64,000 bases of DNA from Solirubrobacterales bacterium (lineage in GTDB: Bacteria; Actinomycetota; Thermoleophilia; Solirubrobacterales; 70-9), in contig JAMLGI010000002.1 of NCBI GenBank assembly GCA_023958085.1, forward strand, positions 124,001 to 188,000, written 5' to 3'. A program made the position numbers and the translations under genes. The number at the start of each line of letters is the position of its first letter. Positions within the stretch are counted from its first letter, which is position 1. Below are positions 16,794-26,021 of this stretch, piece after piece. A model generated the notes under the pieces. It was not told the DNA's origin. It saw only the letters and a program-made list of their open reading frames with translations, and searched no databases.

Positions 16794-16844
16794 GGCCAAC
16801 CAGTCGCTGATACATCCCCTGGATACATGAGTGACTGGTTGGCC
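16794..16844. repeat. 51-nt near-perfect palindrome between ung and MFS
   Basis: Arms of GGCCAACCAGTC and GACTGGTTGGCC are exact 12-nt inverted repeats at the ends. The interior, read in from each side, stays mostly complementary to a TCCCCTGGA centre. The outer ACTGGTTGGCC is also found in the 42-nt repeats near 1 kb and 59.3 kb. It lies in the divergent promoter region of ung (start 16778) and the MFS gene (start 16875), so it may be an operator rather than a terminator. Confidence 0.75.
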
Positions 16845-16874
16845 AGCGTGTAGCCTGCTCGGCGGTGAATCGAG

Positions 16875-18230
16875 ATGCTGCGATCTGACGAACGGGCAGA
16901 GGCCAGGCGGATCGTCGGCGACGAGAACGCCCGCAAGGCACTGCAGAAGCGCACCCTGATCACCGTCGTGATCAGCCAGGTGCTCGGCGGAGCCGGCCTG
17001 GCTGCCGGGATCACGGTCGGGGCCCTGATCGTCCGCGACATGCTCGGCAGCGACAGCCTCTCCGGCCTGCCCAGCGCCCTGTTCACCCTTGGCGCCGCCT
17101 CCTTCGCCTTCCTGATCGGCCGCATGGCCCAGCGGAGCACCCGCCGAGCCGGCCTCGGACTCGGCTTCGCCACCGGTGGCATCGGCGCGATCGGCGTGGT
17201 CCTGGCCGTCTCGATCGACAGTCTCCCCCTGCTTTTCGCCGCGCTGTTCATCTATGGGGCCGGCACCGCGGCCAACCTTCAGGCCAGGTACACAGGCACC
17301 GACCTCGCCCCGGAGAGGGCGCGGGGCAAGGCGGCCAGCGTCTCGATGGTCTCGACCACGCTGGGAGCGGTTGCCGGGCCGAACCTGGTCGAGCCGATGG
17401 GTCGCCTCGCGGAAGCCCTCGGGATCCCGCCCCTGGCCGGACCCTTCATGCTTGCCGCGGTCGCCTACCTGGCCGCCGGCTCGGTCCTCTTCCTGATGCT
17501 GAGACCCGATCCGCTGCTGGTCTCCCGGCTGCTCGCAAGCGACGCCGGCCCCGAAGCGCCACCGACCCCGCCGGAAGACACCGGGGAGCTTCCCGGCCCC
17601 ACCGGTGCGCCGGCCGCGGTCGCGATCGCCCCCCGGCGGATCAACCGGGGGGTGGCGGTCGCCGCCACCGTCATGGTCGTAACCCAGGTGGCGATGGTCG
17701 GGATCATGACCATGACCCCGGTCCACATGCGCGATCACGGCCATCACCTCGGTGCAGTTGGCCTGGTGATCGGGATTCACATCGGTTTCATGTACCTGCC
17801 ATCCCTGATCACCGGGGCGATGGTCGACCGGATCGGCCGCTACCCGATGGCGGCGGCTTCCGGCGTCACCCTGTTTCTGGCCGGGCTGGTCGCCGCACTC
17901 GCCTCACCCGACTCGCTCTTCATCCTGATCGTCGCCCTCTCCCTGCTCGGCCTCGGCTGGAACTTCGGCCTGATTTCCGGCACGGCGATCATGGTCGATT
18001 CGACCACCCCGGAAAACCGGGCCGCCACCCAGGGCACGGTCGACGTGCTGATCAACCTCGGCGGAGCGGCGGGCGGGGCGATGTCCGGTCTGGTCATGGC
18101 CGGTGCCGGCTACGCGACTCTCTCCCTGGCCGGTGGCCTGCTCTCCCTGCTACTGCTTGGCGTTCTCTGGCGCCACGCCAGCCCCACCCAACCAGGGATC
18201 GTCGCTCCCGCCGGTGAGGATTCCGCCTGA
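16875..18230 (+). CDS. MFS transporter
   Basis: A 451-residue major-facilitator-superfamily permease with about twelve helices in two halves. They are joined by a proline- and acid-rich cytoplasmic loop at about residues 215-255. The first half contains [20 protein letters not shown], corresponding to the loop 2-3 signature, and the second half has [10 protein letters not shown]-like residues in [15 protein letters not shown]. The N-terminus is charged and cytoplasmic. Substrate cannot be inferred. It is monocistronic as far as can be seen, with the 51-nt palindrome 30 bases upstream of the start. Confidence 0.9.
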   Translation: MLRSDERAEARRIVGDENARKALQKRTLITVVISQVLGGAGLAAGITVGALIVRDMLGSDSLSGLPSALFTLGAASFAFLIGRMAQRSTRRAGLGLGFATGGIGAIGVVLAVSIDSLPLLFAALFIYGAGTAANLQARYTGTDLAPERARGKAASVSMVSTTLGAVAGPNLVEPMGRLAEALGIPPLAGPFMLAAVAYLAAGSVLFLMLRPDPLLVSRLLASDAGPEAPPTPPEDTGELPGPTGAPAAVAIAPRRINRGVAVAATVMVVTQVAMVGIMTMTPVHMRDHGHHLGAVGLVIGIHIGFMYLPSLITGAMVDRIGRYPMAAASGVTLFLAGLVAALASPDSLFILIVALSLLGLGWNFGLISGTAIMVDSTTPENRAATQGTVDVLINLGGAAGGAMSGLVMAGAGYATLSLAGGLLSLLLLGVLWRHASPTQPGIVAPAGEDSA

Positions 18231-18363
18231 GCCGCTTGCTTTCCACCGATCCATCTGGTTGACTCCACGGTCTGGGTCCATCCGCCACGCAGCGGAGATG
18301 ACCCCCCGATAACCACCCGGTCGACCGCATGACCGACCGCCACAACTTCCAGGGAGGGTAACC

Positions 18364-18909
18364 ATGAGGGGTAGAGCACACGAAGTCCCGACCGGGCGAG
18401 GCAGGTCTTTCGCCCTGGCCACCGCCGGCGTTCTGGCAACCCTTGTACTGGCCGGTCAGATCTGGTCGTCTCCGTCCGCTGCGTCATCCAGCCCGGAGAG
18501 CCCAGGCGCCCGGATTGCCACGGCACCGGAAGACGCCTCGATCAGCGGCCGCTGGATCCCGCGCGTTACGTTCAAACCCGGACCGATCTGGGTTGGCACC
18601 AAGACGAAGTCAACCTCGGTGATGTTCTGGCTCACTTCCAGGAAGCGCTACTCATGGAAATCAACCCGGCAGATGAAGGCCATCGAACGCCACTACCGGC
18701 CCCGCCGCATGACCCTGCGGTTCAAGGGTCGCACCCATCGGCTGCATGTCATCGTCGGCTCGGATTTCTCACTCGGCTATCAGGTATACAACGTGTTCAA
18801 GGGCCCTAATCGACCCAAGTGCAAGAGTCTCACTCGCCCGAACGGAACGCTGAAGTACCGAAGCAAGGCGGGGCGGTTCAAGATGAAGGTACGAGTTCGC
18901 TGCCACTGA
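18364..18909 (+). CDS. Secreted protein of unknown function
   Basis: A 181-residue protein with a convincing ribosome site (GGGAGG seven bases before the ATG). Its N-terminal signal peptide has basic residues, then a hydrophobic run to about residue 38. The mature part is rich in Lys and Arg, strongly basic, with two cysteines near the end (PKCKSL and RVRCH) that could form a disulfide. No known domain is recognised. The preceding 130 bases hold no gene. It is likely an extracytoplasmic basic protein; function unknown. Confidence 0.6.
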   Translation: MRGRAHEVPTGRGRSFALATAGVLATLVLAGQIWSSPSAASSSPESPGARIATAPEDASISGRWIPRVTFKPGPIWVGTKTKSTSVMFWLTSRKRYSWKSTRQMKAIERHYRPRRMTLRFKGRTHRLHVIVGSDFSLGYQVYNVFKGPNRPKCKSLTRPNGTLKYRSKAGRFKMKVRVRCH

Positions 18910-18968
18910 ACCCCGTTGCCCCGATTCGCCTTCACGGTCCTGGACGCCGGTCGAGGGCCAATCCAGGC

Positions 18969-20015
18969 TCAGACCGGATCGCCGGTTACCGGACCCTCGG
19001 TGTTCGGTTTCCAGCCGAGGGCCGGGGCGACGTGAGTGGCGAAGTTCTCGAGGATCTGAAGGTTGGCCTCCACCCCGAGCTGTGACGGGATCGTGAGCAT
19101 CAGGGTGTCGGCGGCCTCGATCGCCCGGTCCTGTTTCAGCTCCTCGACCAGCCGATCGGGCTCGTCGGCGTAGGTGCGCCCGAAGGTTGAGCGGAAGTCG
19201 TCGATCATCCCGATCTGGTCCCTTCCCGGCCCCATGCCGAACATCAGCCGGTCGCGATCGCTGACCACCGGAAAGATGCTGCGTGAAACCGATACCCGGG
19301 GGCTGCCGGTATGTCCGGCCTCCCGATACGCGGCCCGGAACCGATCGATCTGATCCCGCTGCAGATCGGCGAACGGATCTCCGGTGGCCTCGGTCAGCAG
19401 GGTCGAGCTCATCATGTTGAGCCCCATGCGGCCGACGTTTTCGGCGCTGTCACGGGAGCCGGCTCCCCACCAGATGTGGTCGATCAGCTCGGCCGAGTGT
19501 GGCTCCACGGCCAGTTTCACCCCGGGGCCGAACTGGGCCGGATCGGCCGGAGCCAGGGGCTCGCCGCGAATGGCCTTCAGAAAGAGGTCGAACTTCTCCC
19601 GGGCGACATCGGCACCGCGGGGATCGGTGCTCCCCGTGTAGCCGAAGGCCTCCCAGCCGCGGTCCGCCGGCTCGGGGCTGCCACGGGAGATCCCGAGCGC
19701 GACCCGTCCGTCCGCGATCAGGTCGAGGGCCGCCGCCTCTTCGGCCAGGTAGAGCGGGTTCTCGTAGCGCATGTCGATCACCCCGGTGCCGACCTCGATC
19801 CGCTCGGTGCGGGCCGCGATCGCCGTCAGGAGCGGCATCGGGGAGGCCGACTGACGGGCGAAGTGATGCACCCGGAAGTAGGCACCATTCACCCCAAGCC
19901 GATCCGCGCCCTCGGCGATCCCGATCGCGTCCTTCAGCATCCCGCGGCCGTCCGGACCGGGCCCGGAGCCACCGCCACCGTAGTGGCCGAAGCTGAGGAA
20001 TCCGAAAGCTCTCAT
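18969..20015 (-). CDS. LLM-class flavin-dependent oxidoreductase
   Basis: A 348-residue luciferase-like monooxygenase (bacterial-luciferase fold, TIM barrel). Typical stretches include the GAYFRVHHFARQSASP substrate-side segment, RTERIEVGTGVIDMRYENPL and LIADGRVALGISRGSPEP, and DHIWWGAGSRDSAENVGRMG. It should use FMN or F420; the exact cofactor cannot be decided. Its ATG overlaps the stop of the DUF6174 gene by four bases, making it the third gene of the nucS operon. Its substrate is unknown. Confidence 0.9.
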   Translation of the reverse strand: MRAFGFLSFGHYGGGGSGPGPDGRGMLKDAIGIAEGADRLGVNGAYFRVHHFARQSASPMPLLTAIAARTERIEVGTGVIDMRYENPLYLAEEAAALDLIADGRVALGISRGSPEPADRGWEAFGYTGSTDPRGADVAREKFDLFLKAIRGEPLAPADPAQFGPGVKLAVEPHSAELIDHIWWGAGSRDSAENVGRMGLNMMSSTLLTEATGDPFADLQRDQIDRFRAAYREAGHTGSPRVSVSRSIFPVVSDRDRLMFGMGPGRDQIGMIDDFRSTFGRTYADEPDRLVEELKQDRAIEAADTLMLTIPSQLGVEANLQILENFATHVAPALGWKPNTEGPVTGDPV

Positions 20016-20527
20016 CGAAGACGCCTGAAACCGCTGATGCCGTAGCCGATCTCGTCGTCAGCGGCCAGCTTGATGTGGTCCACCCAGACTGACTTCACGA
20101 AGCCGAACCGGGGGTGGTAGTTCACCCTGAGTTCCGGCACGCCTGCCTTGATCGCCAGGTGAACCTGCTGGAACATTCCGGCAACGGTCCTAGGGCCAGA
20201 CCAACCGCGAACCGAGGTCCGGACCACCCTGCCCCGCCGGACCGTCACCTCCACCTCGTTCGGCGACGGGCAGAAACAGGATCGGGTCACCCTGAGCCGG
20301 TAGTTCAGGACCGGAGCCTTCAGCCACTTCGCCCGGGCCGCCCTGAACGCCCGGGTCGCGGCGCCGTCGGTGATCGACGGGTCCGGTGTCTCGGGCGGGA
20401 AGTCGGGTGGCGGCGAGGCAAATGCCGTGCCGACGGAGAGCAATCCGAAGATCAGGACGGCAGCCACAAGCGAAAGCGGTCTCTTCACATCCATATTTCT
20501 ACTACGAAAGTGACCAGGTCTCGTCAC
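20012..20527 (-). CDS. DUF6174 secreted protein
   Basis: A 171-residue exported protein if read from GTG 20527, which overlaps the nucS stop by four bases. An ATG at 20494 gives a cleaner signal peptide (MDVKRPLSLVAAVLIFGLL). The mature part matches the DUF6174 pattern: NYRLRVTRSCFCPSPNEVEVTV with two close cysteines, then a long interval and VKSVWVDHIKLAADDEIGY. The family's function is unknown; members are extracytoplasmic in actinobacteria and related groups. The cysteine pair could be disulfide-linked. It is co-transcribed between nucS and the LLM gene. Confidence 0.75.
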   Translation of the reverse strand: MTRPGHFRSRNMDVKRPLSLVAAVLIFGLLSVGTAFASPPPDFPPETPDPSITDGAATRAFRAARAKWLKAPVLNYRLRVTRSCFCPSPNEVEVTVRRGRVVRTSVRGWSGPRTVAGMFQQVHLAIKAGVPELRVNYHPRFGFVKSVWVDHIKLAADDEIGYGISGFRRLR

Positions 20528-21204
20528 GAGACGGAACCGAACAGGGTGAGATCCGGTTCGCGCTCTCCCCGCAGCACCGCAAGGTCAACCTCGACGCATC
20601 TGATCCCCCGTCCCTCGGCCAGGGTCACCGCCTGGGGTTTGATCGTCTGGGCCGCCAGCACCCCGCGACAGCCGGCCATCACCGGCTCCAGCCGGATCCG
20701 CTCCAGGTAGCGGGTGATCTGCTCGACCGCATCGATCGTCCCTACCCGCTTGATCTCGACCGCGACCCAGGCCCCGTCCTCGTCCTTCAGCATCAGGTCG
20801 ACCGGGCCGATGTCGGTCGCCCACTCGCGGGCCACCAGACTGAGCCCCGGTCCGCACCAGTGAGGCTGTTCGGCGAGCAGCTCCTGAAGGTGGGCCTCCA
20901 CCCCGTCCCGTTCAAGCGCCGCCGCTTCACCCATGTCGTGACTCACGTCCGAGATCACCTCGCTGATCCTGATCTCGACCCGGTCCTCGGTCGCACCCGC
21001 CCGCTTGGTCACCACGATCAACCCCTCCTGCTCGACGATTGTGGTCGGCGGGGTCATCCAGTTTTGCGGCTTGTAGCCGCCGGTGTCGGCGTGGATCAGC
21101 ACCGACCCGTCGGATTTGATCATCACCAGACGCAGGGCTTCCGGCAGGAAGGTCTCCAGCCGCCCGGTGTAGCGGGCCTCGCAGCGGGCAACGATCAGAC
21201 GCAC
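20524..21204 (-). CDS. nucS: Endonuclease NucS (mismatch-specific)
   Basis: A 226-residue nuclease of the NucS/EndoMS family. In actinobacteria it replaces MutS/MutL by cutting at mismatches, acting with the DNA clamp. The N-terminal DNA-binding domain covers about residues 1-100. The C-terminal PD-(D/E)XK catalytic domain carries DIGPVDLMLKDEDG and WVAVEIKRVGTIDAVEQITRY, giving the D...E-x-K residues. The length is that of the family. It is first of a three-gene operon with DUF6174 and LLM genes. Presence of NucS supports the actinobacterial origin. Confidence 0.95.
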   Translation of the reverse strand: MRLIVARCEARYTGRLETFLPEALRLVMIKSDGSVLIHADTGGYKPQNWMTPPTTIVEQEGLIVVTKRAGATEDRVEIRISEVISDVSHDMGEAAALERDGVEAHLQELLAEQPHWCGPGLSLVAREWATDIGPVDLMLKDEDGAWVAVEIKRVGTIDAVEQITRYLERIRLEPVMAGCRGVLAAQTIKPQAVTLAEGRGIRCVEVDLAVLRGEREPDLTLFGSVS

Positions 21205-21264
21205 AACGGGAAGGGTAGGCGGAACCGGACCGGCGTGACGAGACCCCGGGTGGATCGCCCGGGA

Positions 21265-23985
21265 TCAGGAACCCCGGGCGGTCCCGACCGTGTCCCCGAG
21301 GCTCACCGATCGCCCGCCGATCCGGTGCTGGCGAACGATCACCCGGATCCGCTTCAACCGGCCCTGGGCGAGCAGCCGGCGAAGCCTCGGCGTGTCCGGG
21401 GCCAGATCGACGGTCCGGAAGGTGTCCGGGACCTGCTGGAAGGTGGTCCGGCCAACCGTCCGGCCGTTCAGCCTGAGCAGGACTCGGGTCTGGCAGTGCC
21501 CATTCACCGGGCAGACGACCCTCAGCCGGATCTTTCCACCCCTTCTGACGGCCGAATCTGCGCTCCGGCGCCCCGCCTCACGCAGGGAGATCCGGTTCGG
21601 CGGAGAGAGCCGGAACTTCCTGGTCCCGACCCGCCCCGGCACGCCGTCGGCATTCAGCGCCTGGACGTTCGCTACGGCCCAACTGCCGCCGGGATGGGAG
21701 GGAATTCTGATCGAGTGCCTTTTCGGACTGACCACCCGCCGATAGGCGCTCAGGCGCCTGCCGTTTCTGACCACGGCAACCTCGGCGAGGTACCCGCGGG
21801 CGCCCGGGACCGCCTGCCATCTTGCGACGGCCGTGTAGTTGTTCCGCCAGGCATGGACGACCCGGGGGGCGCGAAGCTTCGACGGTCGCCGTACGACGTA
21901 GCGATCCTCGACCGTCACCTCGCGCGGAGTGCCGCCGTGGACCACATAGGCCCGAAGCCGACGGTTACCGTAAGCCCCGCCCTTGGCAGCGGTGAATCGG
22001 TAGCGGCCCCGAACCCGGTCGGTGACCAGGATCGGCTTCTCGGAGCCGTCCTGCATCACCTCGGTGAAGGAGAGCTTGGTGTGAGGGTTGCCCCTCGAGT
22101 TCCAGGTCAGAGTGCGGCTGAGCCCCCGGCCGACGATCCGGGCCCGGACCTTCTCCGGCCGCAGTGCCTTGCCGGTTTTCACGCCCATGATCGGCGCGGA
22201 ATCCGCGTACGGGGTGATTGTCCACCGGCCGTTTGCGAGCGAACCGGCGGCCACGTGGGTGACCCGGTTTCTGCGATCGACCACGATCATGTATCGCTTG
22301 GTCCGGACCACGTCCCTGCCTTTCGGCACGGTGAAGTTGCGTCCGTCCGGGGCGGTGAGCCTGAACCGGGGTGCTCCCCCCTTGCCACGGGCGCTCAGCA
22401 CCACCTCACGCGGGCCGGTAGTGAGCTTCCGGGGTCTTTCGGCCGAGACCGCAGCCACCCCGGCCGATGCTGCGGCCGGAAACTTCTCCCGGTAGTGATC
22501 GAGTCCGCAGCTCACCCCGAACGTCTTGACTTCCTTTGCCCCGTACTCGTAGACCGCCCCGCCGTCGAACCAGGTGACCTTCCAGCAGGCACCGGCCGCC
22601 CGGTTGTTGATCAGGATGCGGCCGTCGAAGATGTCGAGACCGATCAGGCGCACCTTGCCGCGGCCCTCGAACTGGAACTTCTGTTTGGCCACCCAGCCGT
22701 CCACCTTGGTGCCGATGTAGAACGGATCTTCCGGATTATTCGAGTAACTGGGGAAGCCGATCCCGATGTTGAACCCGAACTCGACCCCGGTCGCGGTGCG
22801 AATCTTCAGGTAGACGCTGCCGGCCGGCAGGCGGAACACTTTGAGTCCGCCGTCGAAGAAGAAGTAGAAGTCGTTCCGTTCCTTGCCGATCTTCAGCGAC
22901 GAGTTGACCTCGAGCGGGACCAGCTTACCCCAGGGGGAGGGCACCTTCGGGCCGAACTCGGCGGTCGCCGCGGCGCTCAGGTTGAGCAGCAGCTGGTCGT
23001 CCACCTTCTTGAAACCGAACCCGCCGCTCATCGCGCTGATCGTGCCCGCCGGCGGCGCCCCGATCGGGATCTCCAGCCCGGAGGCCCCGATAGCGGCCTT
23101 GGTCAGCACCGAGTCCTCGACCTCGAACTCGAAACTGATCCCGCGGTCGCCCATGAACGGCAGGCTGAAGTCGGCCCCGCCGCCAAGTGACTTCTCGGAG
23201 GCCGAGTATTTCGCCTCGAGACCGTTGATCGTGATCAGCTTGATCCCGTCGATCTTTTCCAGCTTCAGTTCGAAGCCGTCGACGTGGGCGCCCTCACCGA
23301 CCTCGGTCGGGACCGCAACGGTGGCGGACTGCGGTCGGCCCTTCAGGGTCATCCAGCCGGCCAGACGCAGACTCAGGTCCATCGAGCCCTTGCCCCCTTC
23401 GAGCAGACGGATCGGGGTTTCGATGTCCGGGGCCGGGGAAAAGCCGGCCAGGGCCTTGACCCAGGTCGCGTTGGAGAAGAAGCGCAGATCCTCGAGGGTG
23501 AGCGACCCGGTCTTCGGGGCGGTGAAGTTCAGCTTGAACGGCTCCCCGAGCCGGGTCGGTTCGGAGGTGAACTCCTTCGGCCCGAGCACCGCCAGCTGGA
23601 CCGGCAGGGCGCCGCCGTCACGGTCCTGGTAGCGGATCGAGGAGTTGCCGGTATCAATCTTGATCCAACCCTGGTTGCGGGCGTCGCCGTCCGGCTTGCG
23701 GCCGTCGATCAGGAAGCCGTTCATGTCAACCGCCTGGATCCGCTTGTCGGTAGCGCCGTAGTACGGCTGCCGGTCCGGGTCGGCGGTGTAGACCTTCGCA
23801 CCCTTGACGGTGTCCTCCTCGAAGCAGCCGACCAGCTTGACGATCCCGACCGTGATCGTCTTCGCGTTCGAGTTGTCCCGCGGACATTTCACGGCGGGGT
23901 CGGCGCCGGCCGCCGGTCCCGCGACCGCCACCATGCCGGCAAGGGCCGCCGTCAGGGCGATCAGGATCAGGGTCTTCTGTCTCAT
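21265..23985 (-). CDS. Large secreted protein with fibronectin-like C-terminal region
   Basis: A 906-residue exported protein. The start is ATG 23985, chosen because a standard signal peptide follows (MRQKTLILIALTAALAG...AAGADP); the longer frame covers the divergent promoter region. Residues 30-480 are beta-rich with glycine and no recognised domain. It contains an isolated CWKVTWFDGGAVYEYGAKEV region followed by a further cysteine. From about 530 on, strands and a WQAVPGARGYLAEVAVVRNG stretch resemble fibronectin type III modules. The last ~100 residues are basic. It is probably a cell-surface protein. It is divergent from the two-component genes, so it could be their target (inference). 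Confidence 0.7.
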   Translation of the reverse strand: MRQKTLILIALTAALAGMVAVAGPAAGADPAVKCPRDNSNAKTITVGIVKLVGCFEEDTVKGAKVYTADPDRQPYYGATDKRIQAVDMNGFLIDGRKPDGDARNQGWIKIDTGNSSIRYQDRDGGALPVQLAVLGPKEFTSEPTRLGEPFKLNFTAPKTGSLTLEDLRFFSNATWVKALAGFSPAPDIETPIRLLEGGKGSMDLSLRLAGWMTLKGRPQSATVAVPTEVGEGAHVDGFELKLEKIDGIKLITINGLEAKYSASEKSLGGGADFSLPFMGDRGISFEFEVEDSVLTKAAIGASGLEIPIGAPPAGTISAMSGGFGFKKVDDQLLLNLSAAATAEFGPKVPSPWGKLVPLEVNSSLKIGKERNDFYFFFDGGLKVFRLPAGSVYLKIRTATGVEFGFNIGIGFPSYSNNPEDPFYIGTKVDGWVAKQKFQFEGRGKVRLIGLDIFDGRILINNRAAGACWKVTWFDGGAVYEYGAKEVKTFGVSCGLDHYREKFPAAASAGVAAVSAERPRKLTTGPREVVLSARGKGGAPRFRLTAPDGRNFTVPKGRDVVRTKRYMIVVDRRNRVTHVAAGSLANGRWTITPYADSAPIMGVKTGKALRPEKVRARIVGRGLSRTLTWNSRGNPHTKLSFTEVMQDGSEKPILVTDRVRGRYRFTAAKGGAYGNRRLRAYVVHGGTPREVTVEDRYVVRRPSKLRAPRVVHAWRNNYTAVARWQAVPGARGYLAEVAVVRNGRRLSAYRRVVSPKRHSIRIPSHPGGSWAVANVQALNADGVPGRVGTRKFRLSPPNRISLREAGRRSADSAVRRGGKIRLRVVCPVNGHCQTRVLLRLNGRTVGRTTFQQVPDTFRTVDLAPDTPRLRRLLAQGRLKRIRVIVRQHRIGGRSVSLGDTVGTARGS

Positions 23986-24219
23986 CTCGTCTGCTGCTCC
24001 ATTTCCGTCTCCCCGGCGACACAGGTGAACTGTCCCGAGCATCATCCCCGACAGCTGTTTCAACTCCGTTACAGAGTCCGCGATTCGGTGAGTGAGGTAC
24101 CCGCAGCCCGATGTTTCGTAACCCGGCTGAAACAGAAGCTCGGGAGCCTGCCTCGAAACCGCACGACCGAGAGGCCCTGCTTGCCCACCAGTGATAGCGA
24201 TTTCGTGGAGGATGCCGCC

Positions 24220-24873
24220 ATGCGAATCCTTGTGATCGAGGACGAGGAGAAGATGCTCCGGAACCTGGAACGGGGCCTCTCCCACGCCGGTTTCTCGGTT
24301 GACACGGCGGTCGACGGCCGCAGCGGCCTCGCCATGGCGGCGGTAAGCGAGTACGAGGTCATCGTGCTCGACCGCGATCTTCCGGGGGTCCACGGAGATG
24401 AGGTCTGCCGTCGCCTGAATCAGACCGGGAACGAGGCGAGGGTGATCATGTTGACCGCGGCCGCCACCCTCGACGACCTGACCGAAGGGCTGAACCTCGG
24501 CGCCGACGACTACCTGACCAAGCCTTTCCGCTTCCCCGAGCTGACCGCCCGGATCAGGGCGCTGGGTCGCCGTACCGGGCGGCCGTCACCGACCGTGCTG
24601 GAACGGTCCGGGGTCACGCTCGATCCGGCCCGCGGCCTGGCCACGCGAGGCGGAGCGGAACTGGAACTGACCCACCGGGAGATCATGGTGCTGGAGGTTC
24701 TGCTCACGGCCGAGGGCGGCGTCGTGTCCGCCGACCGGCTGCTGGAGGAGGTCTGGGGGGCGGATGCCGACCCGTTCGGATCCTCGGTCAGGGTGACGAT
24801 GTCCCGACTTCGGCGCCGGCTTGGCGATCCCCCGGTGATCGAGACCGTGGTCGGCCGCGGGTACCGGATCTGA
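24220..24873 (+). CDS. OmpR/PhoB-family response regulator
   Basis: A 217-residue response regulator with a receiver domain at 1-115 and a winged-helix DNA-binding domain at about 125-215. Acidic pocket residues are in MRILVIEDEEKM, and the phospho-acceptor is D in IVLDRDLPGVHGDEV. The switch threonine (MLTAAAT) and lysine (YLTKPFRFPEL) follow. The DNA-binding part has ELTHREIMVLEVLL and SSVRVTMSRLRRRLGDPPVIETVVGRGY. ATG 24220 has a GGAGG-like site; the open frame upstream is antisense to the secreted protein. It overlaps the kinase start by one base. Confidence 0.95.
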   Translation: MRILVIEDEEKMLRNLERGLSHAGFSVDTAVDGRSGLAMAAVSEYEVIVLDRDLPGVHGDEVCRRLNQTGNEARVIMLTAAATLDDLTEGLNLGADDYLTKPFRFPELTARIRALGRRTGRPSPTVLERSGVTLDPARGLATRGGAELELTHREIMVLEVLLTAEGGVVSADRLLEEVWGADADPFGSSVRVTMSRLRRRLGDPPVIETVVGRGYRI

Positions 24874-26021
24874 TGAGAAACCCGACGATCAGGCTGAGGA
24901 TCGCGCTTGCCTGCGCTGCTCTGGTCACCGTCACCGGCATCCTCGTGCTGGTCGGAATGCTCTACCTGACCCAGAACACGATCGACCGTAACTCGCCGCA
25001 GGTCACCCTGAACACCCGCACCGACAGTCCGGCGGTGCTGCGGGCCCAGACCTTCGCCCTGTCGGTCCAGAACCAGAAGCTGGTCGAGGACACCGTCGAC
25101 GAGGTCCGCACGATCGGGATCATCGGCCTGATCCTGCTGGCATCGGGATCACTGGTGGCGAGCTGGTTCATCGCGGGCAGGATGCTCCGCCCGGCCAGAA
25201 ACCTGGCCGAGTCGGTCGAGCAGATCTCGGCGCTGAACCTCGATCGACGCCTTCGCAGCGAGGGTCCGGATGACGAACTGAAGGCGATCTCGGACGCTTT
25301 CGACCGGATGCTCGAACGACTCGACGACGCCTTCGATCGTCAGCGCCGTTTCGTCGCCGACGCCTCGCATGAACTCAAGACGCCGTTCGCCACCATGCGG
25401 ACCCAGATCGACGTGGCCCTCGACAATCCGAATCTCTCCCGGGATGAACTCGGCGCAGTGCTGCAAGAGGTCCGGGAGGTGGTCGACCGGGGCGGAGAGC
25501 TGGTCGACGCGATGCTTGCCCTTTCGAGGGCGGAAACGGTGGTCGGGCGCATTCGGGTGGATCTGGCTGCGCTGGCCGGCGAGGTGATCACCTCCACCCC
25601 AGGAACCGGTTCGCTCGACCTTCGACTCGACCTGCGGGAGGCAGTGGTCGATGCCGACCCGGTGCTGCTCGATCGGCTGGTCTCGAATCTGGTCCGAAAC
25701 GCGGTTGCCTACAACCGGTCGGGAGGTCTGCTCGAGGTGAAGACCGGCCCTCAGTGTGGAAGATCGGTCCTGACGGTGCGAAATGACGGTCCGCGGCTAC
25801 CGGAAGAAGAGATGCCGCTGCTCTTCTCCCGCTTTCATCGCGGCAGGGCGGCTTCAGGGGATGGTTTCGGGCTAGGACTGCCGTTGACCGAGGTGATCGC
25901 CCGGGCTCATGACGGGACGATCACGGCGACGGCGCGGCCGGAAGGCGGGCTGACGATCCGGGCGGAGCTGCCGCTTGCCGGCCCGGACGTTCAGGGTGAG
26001 CCGCAGGGCCCGACCCCGTAG
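24873..26021 (+). CDS. Sensor histidine kinase
   Basis: A 382-residue membrane kinase, partner of the preceding regulator (TGATG overlap). It has a first helix at residues 7-32 and a short external sensing loop of about 50 residues. A second helix lies at about 85-105, and then a HAMP domain. The HisKA domain carries the phospho-acceptor H in FVADASHELKTPFATMRTQ. The ATPase domain has the N box LVSNLVRNAVAYN and the glycine-rich GDGFGLGLPLTEVIARAHDG. The small external loop suggests sensing at or within the membrane. The stimulus is unknown. Its last 31 bases overlap a convergent lipoprotein gene. Confidence 0.95.
   Translation: MRNPTIRLRIALACAALVTVTGILVLVGMLYLTQNTIDRNSPQVTLNTRTDSPAVLRAQTFALSVQNQKLVEDTVDEVRTIGIIGLILLASGSLVASWFIAGRMLRPARNLAESVEQISALNLDRRLRSEGPDDELKAISDAFDRMLERLDDAFDRQRRFVADASHELKTPFATMRTQIDVALDNPNLSRDELGAVLQEVREVVDRGGELVDAMLALSRAETVVGRIRVDLAALAGEVITSTPGTGSLDLRLDLREAVVDADPVLLDRLVSNLVRNAVAYNRSGGLLEVKTGPQCGRSVLTVRNDGPRLPEEEMPLLFSRFHRGRAASGDGFGLGLPLTEVIARAHDGTITATARPEGGLTIRAELPLAGPDVQGEPQGPTP

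Noticed and set aside
16779-17780. Upstream extension of the ung frame (561 residues in total)
   Set aside because: The added part is antisense to the MFS gene, is low-complexity (Gly, Asp, Arg) and has no domain. The enzyme's own N-terminus fits GTG 16778.
20386-23190. Open frame of 934 codons on the plus strand
   Set aside because: It runs antisense through nucS and the secreted-protein gene, with the Pro/Arg/Gly-rich composition typical of a high-GC shadow frame.
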